A stretch of DNA of 11,936 nt from CALMSM01 sp964534095 (GCA_964534095.1 CAZHPF010000020.1:1-11936); one strand, 5' to 3'. Counted from the stretch's first letter, positions 1 through 6,461 are shown. The notes: generated from the letters alone by a model not told the origin. Numbers and translations: made by a program.

Positions 1-359
1 CTAATGGCTTTGTCGGCATAGAAAAACGAGGCGGTGGTTCGGTAGCGCAGCTGCGAGTGCGTGCACTTGTATCGAACTTTGAAGGTGACCTGAGTGTAAC
101 CGGTAACACTACTTTCAGCGGTAATTTCATTACTTTTAGTAATAATGCGAGGGGCTATAACGTGAGCGTGGATGAAGCAGAAACCACGCTGGATGTAGCA
201 TTTGATACTGCCCACAGTGATGCAAATTATGCGGTGTTTTGTACGCCTAACTGGGGTACTACCTGTTTTGTAAGTAATAAAAGTACAACCGGCTTCACGT
301 TAAACTTTGGGACGGCTGCCGGATCTTTGGCGCTGGTGGATTGGTTTGCGGTACGATGA
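1..359 (+). CDS. C-terminal part of a surface/fibre-like protein (5' truncated by window edge)
   Basis: The reading frame is open from base 3 with no start codon of its own, so this is the last ~118 residues of a longer protein whose beginning lies outside the window. It ends in TGA at 357-359. The GTG at 57 is an internal valine and not a convincing start. The visible protein is rich in Thr, Ser, Asn, Gly and aromatic residues, with alternating beta-type patterns (FEGDLSVTGNTTFSGNF; later TGFTLNFGTA) and it closes with VDWFAVR. This resembles the C-terminal beta domains of large secreted or phage-tail-fibre-like surface proteins, in which a final aromatic/Arg strand ends the chain. Two Cys residues lie in the last third (around CTPNW and CFVSN) and could pair if the protein is extracellular. 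There is no transmembrane segment in this part. Exact family and ligand cannot be determined. That it is a real coding region is fairly certain; surface location is inference. Confidence 0.7.
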   Translation, partial: NGFVGIEKRGGGSVAQLRVRALVSNFEGDLSVTGNTTFSGNFITFSNNARGYNVSVDEAETTLDVAFDTAHSDANYAVFCTPNWGTTCFVSNKSTTGFTLNFGTAAGSLALVDWFAVR

Positions 360-371
360 GTGAGTTAATAC

Positions 372-400
372 TTGTCGCGGCACAGTGCTTACGCTATACT
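372..400 (+). promoter_or_regulatory. Promoter of the 429-947 membrane-protein gene
   Basis: A -35 element TTGTCG (372-377) is separated by exactly 17 bases from a -10 element TATACT (395-400). Transcription would begin near 407, giving a leader of about 20 bases with a strong SD (AGAGGGG, 418-424) placed 4 bases before the ATG at 429. It lies in the short gap after the upstream surface-protein gene, so the two genes need not be co-transcribed. Confidence 0.7.
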
Positions 401-428
401 GGGTAACAGATTATAAGAGAGGGGATTT

Positions 429-947
429 ATGGATCAATATAGTGCAAAACCGCAAGTTAAAGCTGTACCACAGCAGCCGGAGTCAACTGTTGCTTCGCCA
501 CCAAGGCCACGAGGTCGTTCAAGACGTCCTAAGAAGCTAAAGATCACACTATTGGTAATCATCCTGATAGTTGTACTTGCTGCAGGCGCAGGCTACAAGC
601 TTGTCCTTAAAAAGAACAACACTGGGCTGGTAGGAGTGAATGGTGACCAGTACCAAGCCCTCTTTTTGACAAATGGCCAGGTTTACTTCGGCAAACTAAA
701 GGCTGCTGACAGCAAAACTATCCAGATCAACGATATTTTCTACCTCCAAGTTCAGCAGGCAGTCCAACCAAAAGAAAACGAACAAACTCAATCAGAGCAG
801 CAGGGCGAAACGCAACTGGTAAAGCTTGGTCAGGAATTGCACGGACCGCAAGATGAAATGTTTATTGACCGTAGCCAAGTCCTTTTCTGGGAAAATTTGA
901 AAGACGACGGAAAAGTTGTCAAAGCTATCAAAGACTACAAAAAATAA
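429..947 (+). CDS. Single-pass membrane protein of unknown function
   Basis: This 172-residue protein has a Pro/Gln-rich N-terminus, a basic stretch (about residues 27-38, RPRGRSRRPKKLK) and then one hydrophobic helix (about 39-57, ITLLVIILIVVLAAGAGY). The positive-inside pattern places the N-terminus in the cytoplasm and the ~110-residue C-terminal domain outside. The outer domain begins with GDQYQALFLTNGQVYFGKL and looks like a small beta-rich fold; it contains a Gln/Glu-rich low-complexity insert (about 111-128) before FIDRSQVLFWENL. There is no lipobox, so this is a signal anchor, not a lipoprotein. The ATG is supported by the SD and promoter just upstream. It follows a putative surface protein, so a cell-envelope role is reasonable but unproven. 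I do not recognise a named family with certainty; this type of anchored small domain is common in CPR genomes. Confidence 0.85.
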   Translation: MDQYSAKPQVKAVPQQPESTVASPPRPRGRSRRPKKLKITLLVIILIVVLAAGAGYKLVLKKNNTGLVGVNGDQYQALFLTNGQVYFGKLKAADSKTIQINDIFYLQVQQAVQPKENEQTQSEQQGETQLVKLGQELHGPQDEMFIDRSQVLFWENLKDDGKVVKAIKDYKK

Positions 948-985
948 GCAGCTACTATATTTTTGGGATTCTGCCTGAGCCGTTT

Positions 986-1573
986 TTAGGCTGGCTGTTG
1001 TGTGAGGCTACCACCAGACCATGTACCCAATATGGCTTGCATGGGAACCCTGACGAATCTAACCCTGTCATTCTCTTCTACGATTTCTCCTACAGTTGCA
1101 CTTAGGTAATCTGCAGCATCCAGTTGCTGTTGTAGGGTCGTTGGCCCTTCATGTAAGTACAATGCAGGGTTAAGCGACAGTGTACCATCGGCATTGATAT
1201 CAGCATGCTTAACTGCCGGAGTTGTAACACCGGTGCCGTCCTCGCCCGTAGCATCTACCCATAACTCAATTGGCTCGTCGGTTCCAACATTGGCTCTTAT
1301 CAGTCGGGCTCGGTTTCGAACTCCTGCTTCTTTTGCATCGTCGTATGGTGCGGTTACCGAACGGCTTGGCTGAATAGGCTTAGCTTTTCGCCAGCGTGCT
1401 CTTTTTTGAGGTTCCCTGAAAGGACAAAGTTCTTCTGCAGTTGAACGAAGCTCTTGCCCTAAACGGACTATCTCGGCCGCAATAGTCACTTCGTCTTCTT
1501 CTTTGGGGGTGAGATAAGGGCTATCAGTACCTAAAGGAGCCTTGGGATCTCTTTCTGTTACAGGATGGGGCAT
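986..1573 (-). CDS. Hypothetical soluble protein, 195 aa
   Basis: I do not recognise this protein. It has 195 residues, no signal peptide and no membrane helix. The N-terminal half is charged and probably helical (about 23-50, KEEDEVTIAAEIVRLGQEL), followed by a strongly basic patch (about 56-66, QKRARWRKAKP). The C-terminal half is beta-like and ends with RFVRVPMQAILGTWSGG. A short acidic stretch with Asp and Gly (VDATGEDGTG; later HADINADGTLSL, residues about 123-134) resembles metal-binding loops, but it does not fit a full EF-hand or dockerin repeat. The case for a real gene is good. It fills a region with no plus-strand alternative, and its ATG (1573-1571) follows an AAGG motif at 8 bases. 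A good promoter lies about 30 bases upstream, divergent from the FtsB-like gene. Confidence 0.72.
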   Translation of the reverse strand: MPHPVTERDPKAPLGTDSPYLTPKEEDEVTIAAEIVRLGQELRSTAEELCPFREPQKRARWRKAKPIQPSRSVTAPYDDAKEAGVRNRARLIRANVGTDEPIELWVDATGEDGTGVTTPAVKHADINADGTLSLNPALYLHEGPTTLQQQLDAADYLSATVGEIVEENDRVRFVRVPMQAILGTWSGGSLTQQPA

Positions 1574-1604
1574 ACAATAAACCTTATTACATTAACTTTG
1601 CTTT

Positions 1605-1632
1605 ATTATCTACATTATTGCGTGAATAGCAA
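1605..1632 (-). promoter_or_regulatory. Promoter of the 986-1573 gene
   Basis: On the minus strand a -35 element TTGCTA (1632-1627) is followed after 16 bases by GATAAT (1610-1605), with a TG dinucleotide just upstream of the -10 (TGTAGATAAT). The predicted leader is about 25 bases and contains AAGG before the ATG at 1573. The site lies in the divergent gap shared with the FtsB-like gene. Confidence 0.6.
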
Positions 1633-1724
1633 GCATAAGCGTTTGTTTTGAGAGTCAGGTTTTGTCTTTTTGGGTAGAGAGTAGGCCAGATGATAAACTA
1701 CTTGTTAGGTAGGCACTATTCGCT

Positions 1725-2183
1725 ATGCTAGAAAAAATAAAACAATATTTCCAAGACAAACCAATCGACCAATGGCGTGACACGCGACTGTGGGGCTTTG
1801 TAATATTTGCAGTAGTGGTCGTGTTGGCGAGCTGGAGCGGCGTGCGGGTGATCGAGACAAACTATGAGCTCCAGAAAAAGATTGCCGGGCTCAACCAGCA
1901 AAACCGAATTATGCAGCTCCAGAACGAAAACCAAAAGCTTCAGAACGAGTATTACCAAACAGATACATACCTAGAACTTTCCGTCCGTAAACAATTTGGT
2001 AAAGCGGCCAAAGGCGAGCAACTATTGCTTGTACCCCGTGATGTTGCTTTGACGTATGCCCCGCCTTTACCGAGTACACCTGAGCTTGAGCGAGTACAGC
2101 CGCCCGAAGAGCCAACAGGGCCAACCTACTTTAAAAACTTGCGGGCTTGGCGAGATTTTATCTTTGGCCACACCTTGCGTTAA
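1725..2183 (+). CDS. FtsB/DivIC-like septum formation initiator protein
   Basis: This 152-residue bitopic membrane protein has a short cytoplasmic N-terminus, one transmembrane helix (about 22-40) and an extracytoplasmic coiled coil (about 43-78, repeating Leu/Gln/Asn heptads such as IMQLQNENQKLQNE). The coiled coil is followed by the module TYLELSVRKQFGKAAKGEQLL, which matches the family pattern of an aromatic/acidic residue, Arg-Lys, then Gly-x-x-x-x-GE before a final beta strand (VPRDVAL). FtsB/DivIC proteins join FtsL and FtsQ/DivIB in the divisome and link septal ring assembly to peptidoglycan synthesis. The chain is longer than a typical FtsB (about 100 residues) because of a Pro-rich C-terminal tail (about 110-132, PPLPSTPELERVQPPEEP) ending in an amphipathic segment, KNLRAWRDFIFGH. 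The SD is weak: AGGTAGG sits 11 bases before the ATG. The family call is fairly sure; the symbol is left blank because ftsB, divIC and ftsL are hard to separate by sequence. Confidence 0.85.
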   Translation: MLEKIKQYFQDKPIDQWRDTRLWGFVIFAVVVVLASWSGVRVIETNYELQKKIAGLNQQNRIMQLQNENQKLQNEYYQTDTYLELSVRKQFGKAAKGEQLLLVPRDVALTYAPPLPSTPELERVQPPEEPTGPTYFKNLRAWRDFIFGHTLR

Positions 2184-2202
2184 TCATCTTAAGCATAGGA
2201 AA

Positions 2203-2480
2203 CTATCTAAGAAATATTGGTGTGCTGCTATCGGATGCGCCTACTACGGAGGATGGAGATGCAAAACCAATACCGTAACTACTAATCAGGAGGCTTAATA
2301 GTAGCGAATACCCAATAGCCGCAGCAACCAAATATCCTACACTCCCTAGTACCAAAGGGCCGTCACATTAGTGCGAAAATGAGAGTGTAGCAATAGTGAA
2401 TGAGAAGAGCCGGTGTCGATATCCATGCAAAGTGAACCATACGCGTACCCAGGCACAACAAATAGACCAAAAGGGTTCAT
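2203..2480 (-). pseudogene. Frameshifted small membrane-protein gene
   Basis: The gap between the FtsB-like gene and the ABC permease holds a broken coding region on the minus strand. A promoter (2545-2550 and 2522-2527) and an SD (AGGGG, 7 bases before an ATG at 2480-2478) precede a frame that gives only 44 residues and stops at 2346. Shifting by one base gives a hydrophobic reading from just after the ATG (LLVYLLCL, then FAWISTPALLIHYCYTLIFA) that stops at TGA 2365-2363. A second one-base shift continues into GPLVLGSVGYLVAAAIGY, a long hydrophobic helix, and ends STPIFLR at TAG 2205-2203. Joined, the frames would encode a protein of roughly 90 residues with two or three membrane helices. 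The shifts could be genuine mutations or indel errors in the assembly. No family is recognised. Confidence 0.5.
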
Positions 2481-2521
2481 TGTTATTCCCCTATATGACA
2501 TTAATTTTTTTTACTAACGTC

Positions 2522-2550
2522 ATGCTATCGCGCTTACGTTTCTGTGTCAA
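2522..2550 (-). promoter_or_regulatory. Promoter of the broken membrane-protein gene
   Basis: A perfect -35 TTGACA (2550-2545) is followed after 17 bases by TAGCAT (2527-2522). It points leftwards into the region 2203-2480 and begins only about 7 bases beyond the T-tract of the ABC-operon terminator. Transcription would start near 2515, giving a ~35-base leader with an SD before the ATG at 2480. Confidence 0.65.
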
Positions 2551-2557
2551 CAAAACC

Positions 2558-2581
2558 AAAAAAAGAGCCAGGGAGCTCCTT
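2558..2581 (-). terminator. Rho-independent terminator of the ABC exporter operon
   Basis: On the minus strand a 7-bp stem (AAGGAGC with GCTCTTT, including one G-U pair) encloses a 6-base loop (TCCCTG) and runs into seven consecutive T residues. It lies about 25 bases after the permease stop codon. Confidence 0.75.
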
Positions 2582-2604
2582 ATATTCAGAAACTAACAGA
2601 GATA

Positions 2605-3399
2605 CTAGTAAATATCCCGTGTTCGAAACGCCCGCCACGACACGGTCGCACACACAACAAATACTACGACAAAGAAGGACACGTGTGTCCAATTGTAAGT
2701 ACTACGCAGAATAGCCTCCGGTTGGTAATAATAAAAGCTGAAGAACTTAGCGGGGAACTTTAGCCACGACACTGTACCAGCAAGTGAACTGACGAGGTAG
2801 CCGCCTACTGCAAACGCCGAGGCGATACTGAGTGCCATAGATTTTCCTTTGCCAAGTGCCGTCAACATAAACGCAATCGCGCCAAAGCTGACGCACAACA
2901 GTACGCAAACACCAAAACTATAAATGATGGCTAGCGTGCCCACCTCAAGCTTCACAAACCAGGCTGTGAGCAGTGTGGCTATTAATCCCACCAGGCTTAC
3001 GATTAGTACAACCGTAAGGCCGCTCGTGGCTTTTGCGGCTAGCAGCCGCGACCGTGAAACGGGACGGGCAAGTAACGAGTCAATTGTTTTGTCTTGTTCT
3101 TCATGCGCCAACACGCTACTGCCGAGCCCGATCGACAAAACTCCCAATAGCAGCGGCAGGGTGATAAAGAAAATCTGACTATTCAAAAATCCAACCGGCG
3201 AGAAGAAATCAGCACTCCCGCCCACCAACTGCAGGGCAGCGTCTGGTAATCCCTGGAAAGTTTTTTCTAGTTCTGCAGCCTGGTCTCGGAATGAGGGATA
3301 AAACACCATGGTAATAAAGATTAGACCAAAAATTCCAATCGACCACCACAACACAGTCCAGCGGCGCTGTTGCAATGTCCAGCGTATGATAGCTTTCAT
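2605..3399 (-). CDS. ABC-2 type transporter permease
   Basis: This 264-residue polytopic membrane protein has about six hydrophobic segments: near residues 17-35, 73-97, 126-150, 155-180, 190-210 and 242-257. The layout is typical of ABC-2 permeases of the NatB/EcsB/BcrB type: a first helix, a long extracytoplasmic segment (FRDQAAELEKTFQGLP) and then a cytoplasmic coupling segment between helices 2 and 3 with the characteristic EEQDKTIDSLLARPVSRSRLLAAK-type stretch (about 100-123). Its ATG overlaps the TGA of the ATPase gene as ATGA, showing translational coupling and a shared operon. With its partner it should form an exporter for a drug, lipid, peptide or ion; the substrate cannot be told from sequence. 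It ends in TAG followed by a terminator. Confidence 0.9.
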   Translation of the reverse strand: MKAIIRWTLQQRRWTVLWWSIGIFGLIFITMVFYPSFRDQAAELEKTFQGLPDAALQLVGGSADFFSPVGFLNSQIFFITLPLLLGVLSIGLGSSVLAHEEQDKTIDSLLARPVSRSRLLAAKATSGLTVVLIVSLVGLIATLLTAWFVKLEVGTLAIIYSFGVCVLLCVSFGAIAFMLTALGKGKSMALSIASAFAVGGYLVSSLAGTVSWLKFPAKFFSFYYYQPEAILRSTYNWTHVSFFVVVFVVCATVSWRAFRTRDIY

Positions 3400-4310
3400 T
3401 GCTTGCCCTTCTCGTTACTGTAAAAATGCATGAACAACTCCTCGATATCAAGAGAGCGGGTATCAATCTTCTGCACGTCGCACGTCGCTAGTAGCCGTAA
3501 CAGCTCCGGTAGTGATCCGTGCAAGTGAAGGGTGACTTGGGTGCCTTCATGACTAATGATTTTTATGCCGTCCAGGCGCGCAAGTTTGGTCAGTGGCGGC
3601 TTGTCTCCAAAGCTAATATCAAACGTTTGGGCAGCTTGTGTCCTCAATTCCGCAATTGTGCGCTCTGTGACTAGTAAGCCCTCCTTGATAATCCCAATCC
3701 GATCACATATTTTCTGTACTTCGCTCAGCACGTGGCTGCTCATCAGTATACTGGCTCCGCGTGCTTTGGCATCGCGGATAAGATCGTAAAATACCTCTTG
3801 CATGAGTGGGTCAAGCCCGCTGGTCGGTTCGTCCATAATAATCACTTGCGGCTTACTCATAAACGCCTGCACAATGCTGATTTTTTGTCGATTGCCGCGC
3901 GACAGTGTTTTGAGCTTTTTATTAAGACTACAATTCAGCTCATGGGCAAGGTGGTCACGGTACGCTTTGGTGGCAGGCGGCAGAAGTTCGCTCATGTAGT
4001 CCAAGTACTGTTGACCGGTCATATTAGGATACAGCGCCATATCACCAGACAGGTAGCCAATCGATCGCTTTATCTTAACACTGTCTTTACTAACGTCTAG
4101 ACCCAGGATGGTGGCTGTACCTTTGGTGGCTTGCAAAAAGCCCATTAGTATACGAATAGTCGTAGACTTGCCGGCACCGTTCGGCCCAAGTACACCGTAT
4201 ACTTCTCCTGAATGAACTGACAGTGATATATCCTTCAGTGCAAAAGTACTGGCTCCGCTATATCGTTTTGAAAGATGGCTGATAACCAGCTGATCCGCCG
4301 CATGTTCCAT
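3396..4310 (-). CDS. ABC transporter ATP-binding protein
   Basis: This is the 304-residue nucleotide-binding subunit of the exporter encoded with the downstream permease (4-base overlap). It shows Walker A GPNGAGKST (42-50), the signature LSRGNRQ (136-142), Walker B VIIMDE (156-161) running into PTSGLDP (D-loop), and the H-loop histidine at 193 (SSHVLSE). The signature is SRGN rather than the canonical SGGQ, as is common in NatA/BcrA-type ATPases of the ABC-2 exporter class. The Q-loop region (GYLSGDMALYPNMTG) also follows that class and lacks a canonical Gln. After the ATPase core there is a ~90-residue C-terminal domain, which in relatives is a regulatory or dimerisation extension. The start at MEHAAD is favoured because a -10 element sits 7 bases upstream, implying a leaderless transcript; no SD is present. 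Confidence 0.93.
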   Translation of the reverse strand: MEHAADQLVISHLSKRYSGASTFALKDISLSVHSGEVYGVLGPNGAGKSTTIRILMGFLQATKGTATILGLDVSKDSVKIKRSIGYLSGDMALYPNMTGQQYLDYMSELLPPATKAYRDHLAHELNCSLNKKLKTLSRGNRQKISIVQAFMSKPQVIIMDEPTSGLDPLMQEVFYDLIRDAKARGASILMSSHVLSEVQKICDRIGIIKEGLLVTERTIAELRTQAAQTFDISFGDKPPLTKLARLDGIKIISHEGTQVTLHLHGSLPELLRLLATCDVQKIDTRSLDIEELFMHFYSNEKGKQ

Positions 4311-4317
4311 ACTATCT

Positions 4318-4323
4318 ATTCTA
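4318..4323 (-). promoter_or_regulatory. -10 element of the ABC operon (leaderless)
   Basis: TAGAAT on the minus strand (5 of 6 matches to TATAAT) ends exactly 7 bases before the ATG at 4310, so the expected start point coincides with the start codon. No -35 match is clear at 16-18 bases. Confidence 0.5.
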
Positions 4324-4354
4324 CAACATGCTTATGCTGTCCACTATCGACAAT

Positions 4355-4600
4355 TTACCTGATACGAGTCATTAACCTCAGGTTAGAAATATAATGTTCA
4401 ATGTTAACGGCGGGGTGAGTAACAAGATAGTTCATGTGCTTATCCGCAAAAGGGATAAGGTTATTGGTATAGGTAGTACTGTCGTTTGTATAGCCGGGCG
4501 CTGTATTGTACGAGGTATCGGCAACCATAGTTTGCAGCTTCTGCCGCGTAGCTTTACCTTCTTCGGACTCAACAAAATCCCGTCGCTGTCTCAGTGCCAT
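4355..4600 (-). CDS. Small hypothetical protein, 81 aa
   Basis: This soluble 81-residue protein has a basic/acidic N-terminus (MALRQRRDFVESEEGKATRQKL), a Thr/Asn/Tyr-rich middle (about 31-47) and a C-terminal half reading IPFADKHMNYLVTHPAVN, followed by a probable helix ending NLRLMTRIR. There is no membrane helix or signal. Its ATG (4600-4598) lies 2 bases after the stop of the 18-residue microprotein (TAATCATG), so it is probably translated by coupling; no separate SD is visible. The His- and Tyr-bearing C-terminal stretch is compact and looks like a constrained domain. No named family is recognised and no function is assigned. Reality is supported by the coupled arrangement, the upstream promoter and the absence of any competing gene. 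Confidence 0.7.
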   Translation of the reverse strand: MALRQRRDFVESEEGKATRQKLQTMVADTSYNTAPGYTNDSTTYTNNLIPFADKHMNYLVTHPAVNIEHYISNLRLMTRIR

Positions 4601-4602
4601 GA

Positions 4603-4659
4603 TTAAACCGTAGCCTTTTTAGGTTTTTTTGTCTCTTTGCGGCCTCTGTCTTTTGACAT
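4603..4659 (-). CDS. 18-residue Lys/Arg-rich microprotein
   Basis: A short reading frame, MSKDRGRKETKKPKKATV, starts at ATG 4659-4657 and ends at TAA 4605-4603. It has a GGAG SD 5 bases before its ATG and a good promoter (TTGTTA, 16-base spacer, TATACT) upstream. Eight of 18 residues are Lys or Arg. The sequence looks like the N-terminal segment of small basic low-complexity proteins. It could be a functional peptide, the remnant of a longer protein, or a leader whose translation drives the 81-residue gene 2 bases downstream. The signals argue that it is translated; the function is unknown. Confidence 0.6.
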   Translation of the reverse strand: MSKDRGRKETKKPKKATV

Positions 4660-4706
4660 ACTGACTCCAAGCTTAGTGTGGTGCTGAGATCACCTACGTA
4701 CCCCTA

Positions 4707-4734
4707 AGTATACGCCAAAGGTTGACAATAACAA
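4707..4734 (-). promoter_or_regulatory. Promoter of the microprotein/81-aa operon
   Basis: Minus-strand TTGTTA (4734-4729) and TATACT (4712-4707) are separated by 16 bases. The predicted leader is about 40 bases and ends in the SD GGAG before the ATG at 4659. Confidence 0.65.
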
Positions 4735-4809
4735 AATATTATATTATGACACATTAATCCTACAGCCTGAGAGTGAAAATATTTGGCCTGGCTTAGTGAA
4801 CGATTATTG

Positions 4810-5709
4810 CTACCGGACGGCACTGGCCAAGAGCGCATCCACAATACGTTTGCGTATTGCCGGCTCACGAAGATTACGATGGTCGCCCTCCGTAGCTCGA
4901 AAATCTACCCAAGGCCGCAGACTAGCGCCACGCTGGCTATCCTCAAACGATATAAGTTCATCCTGCATAGCATGCAGTACAGAAGTGGGTACACCGTATT
5001 CGTGTAATTGGTCAATTACTTCCCACAGGTCAGCCGTTTGAATAACACGCTTTTCCTGTAAAGTTCGGCGGGGATGCAGTGTCGCATATACAATGCTACC
5101 AAGCGTACTCCAAAACGCGCGAGGTATGTCCTGTCTTTCTATGAATAGAGACTGTATTGCATTTTTGTTGGAGTGCAGGAGTCGGGCATAGCCGTTCGAG
5201 CTGTCCCCAGTACCTGCTGCGTTTACCAGTACTACCCGGCGCGTCAATTCAGCCGCTGCGAGAGCTGCCAAAGAAACAATCCTACCACCTTCGGAGTGCC
5301 CGACATACGACCGTTCACCTATGCCAAAATAGTCGCATAAATACAAAAGAGAAGTAGGCCGCCTTAGCTCCCATCTATTTTGTGCCTGGCTCTCCACATC
5401 AAAATATGGATTAGTTATGCCAGTGGCGTAACGCTGTCCTAGCAGGCGGGACACAGGATTCTCTCCTTGTATTTGAATCTGCTGATCGCTGTAGCCGTAC
5501 CGTGTATCAACGCCGATAGGTAAAAAACCGGCAGTCTGTAGGTCTTCTAGTAGTCCGGTGTGTACTTCAGGGGCTTTGCCCCATCCCGGGTGTACTAATA
5601 CCGGATGCAGGGAAGTATCTAGCCCATCTCTTATATCAAAAGGGCTTACGGCGCGTATAGACCAGCGGTCAGTAGGGATTACTACCTCATATAACTCAGG
5701 AGACTCCAT
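4810..5709 (-). CDS. Alpha/beta hydrolase family protein
   Basis: This 299-residue soluble enzyme has the alpha/beta-hydrolase triad laid out in order. The nucleophile elbow is GHSEGG with Ser139, the probable acid is Asp250 or Glu251 in MQDELI, and the His is His277 in EGDHRNL. The upstream VHPGWG (39-44) matches the His-Gly oxyanion region that follows the third strand (HGxxG-like, here HPGWG). A cap insert probably spans about residues 165-225. The family includes esterases, lipases, haloperoxidases and epoxide hydrolases; the substrate cannot be chosen. There is no signal peptide, so it should be cytoplasmic. The start is set by a promoter whose -10 ends 7 bases before the ATG (leaderless). 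An internal clue to chemistry is missing, since the region around Glu140 is not diagnostic. Confidence 0.88.
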   Translation of the reverse strand: MESPELYEVVIPTDRWSIRAVSPFDIRDGLDTSLHPVLVHPGWGKAPEVHTGLLEDLQTAGFLPIGVDTRYGYSDQQIQIQGENPVSRLLGQRYATGITNPYFDVESQAQNRWELRRPTSLLYLCDYFGIGERSYVGHSEGGRIVSLAALAAAELTRRVVLVNAAGTGDSSNGYARLLHSNKNAIQSLFIERQDIPRAFWSTLGSIVYATLHPRRTLQEKRVIQTADLWEVIDQLHEYGVPTSVLHAMQDELISFEDSQRGASLRPWVDFRATEGDHRNLREPAIRKRIVDALLASAVR

Positions 5710-5716
5710 TATTTAC

Positions 5717-5745
5717 ATATTAGCAAAATATTAGATAATAACCAA
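5717..5745 (-). promoter_or_regulatory. Promoter of the alpha/beta hydrolase gene (leaderless)
   Basis: Minus-strand TTGGTT (5745-5740), a 17-base spacer and TAATAT (5722-5717) preceded by TGC, giving an extended -10. The ATG follows after exactly 7 bases, so the message should start at or next to its start codon, and there is no SD. Confidence 0.7.
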
Positions 5746-5807
5746 GGAGACATCTAAAACCTATTCTTTACGGAGCTACTATGATAATTGCAAGTATCTG
5801 GCTGTAG

Positions 5808-6386
5808 TCAAATTTGTGGCTTGAATTGTTTGCGCCTAACAAAGATAAGTATGGCGATTGCCCCAACAGTTATTGCATTCTGCAAGGGTGTAATTATGAG
5901 TACCCAATCGAGGTTACCGACAGCCAGCACGGCAAACACACTTGCAACTGCGCTCCATGCCCATGTCGGCACATATTCTGTATGTGGCTTTTTGTAAACT
6001 TTAACCGCCACCAGGATCTTGCCAATAGTATTAACAGCCACACTACAAATAATCGCTAGGGCGGCCGACTTGGTAACTGCCCAGACAATCATGATAAGTA
6101 CGGCAAGTAGTAAACTTAAAATATCAAATTTACCAAAGCCACCCACCCCAAACTTAATTGTAAGTGTGAATATGATTATCGCCTGGACAAACAACACCAA
6201 AGGGAACCATAGTGAGTTAGTCGCCCCTTCTGCGAGTTGGGCAAAGAACGAGATGCCACTCAAGGTAATAAAGATTACCCAAGCCATACGCTGAGGCTTT
6301 GTATTGCCTTTTACAATATCAATGATGTAGGGGATTGAGGCAATAAAAACAATAACCCCACTGAGGATGCCAAGCAATTCAACCAT
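5808..6386 (-). CDS. PQ-loop-type small multipass membrane protein
   Basis: This 192-residue, very hydrophobic protein has about six or seven helices. The first helix carries an IPYIIDI stretch followed by a loop KGNTKPQRMAW with Pro31-Gln32. This is the pattern of PQ-loop/SWEET-SemiSWEET-type repeats, in which a Pro-Gln turn follows the first helix of a three-helix bundle. A second, clear PQ pair is not seen: the matching place in the second half reads KVYKKPHTEYVPTWAW. It may therefore be a divergent two-repeat member with a degraded second motif. Related proteins move sugars, amino acids or lipids; the substrate is unknown. The gene ends TGA and starts at ATG 6386-6384. A promoter sits immediately upstream (TTGAGT, 16 bases, TATGCT, then 6 bases to ATG), so the transcript is probably leaderless. 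It is divergent from the MFS gene. Confidence 0.75.
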   Translation of the reverse strand: MVELLGILSGVIVFIASIPYIIDIVKGNTKPQRMAWVIFITLSGISFFAQLAEGATNSLWFPLVLFVQAIIIFTLTIKFGVGGFGKFDILSLLLAVLIMIVWAVTKSAALAIICSVAVNTIGKILVAVKVYKKPHTEYVPTWAWSAVASVFAVLAVGNLDWVLIITPLQNAITVGAIAILIFVRRKQFKPQI

Positions 6387-6392
6387 AACTTA

Positions 6393-6420
6393 AGCATAAC
6401 AAAGGCCATATAATACTCAA
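6393..6420 (-). promoter_or_regulatory. Promoter of the PQ-loop gene (leaderless)
   Basis: Minus-strand TTGAGT (6420-6415), a 16-base spacer and TATGCT (6398-6393), followed by 6 bases and the ATG at 6386. No SD can fit in so short a leader. Confidence 0.55.
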
Positions 6421-6441
6421 ACGGTCTAACAAAGATAAAGC

Positions 6442-6457
6442 AAAAACAACTGTTTTT
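6442..6457. repeat. Inverted repeat in the MFS promoter (possible operator)
   Basis: AAAAAC and GTTTTT are perfect inverted arms separated by AACT. They cover the expected -35 position of the MFS promoter and lie in the shared divergent control region. The arms are AT-rich and short, so chance is possible. Confidence 0.3.
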
Positions 6458-6461
6458 AGGC

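Noticed and set aside
970..990. GCCT...AGGC around the convergent gene ends as a bidirectional terminator
   Set aside because: A 4-bp stem with an 11-base loop is too weak to call.
2396..2596. A 66-codon plus-strand frame in the gap before the ABC operon
   Set aside because: Its composition is not protein-like, it has no SD, and it crosses the terminator and a minus-strand promoter; the minus-strand hydrophobic reading explains the region better.
3732..4100. A 122-codon open frame on the plus strand
   Set aside because: It is antisense to the ABC ATPase catalytic core, whose motifs are intact on the other strand.
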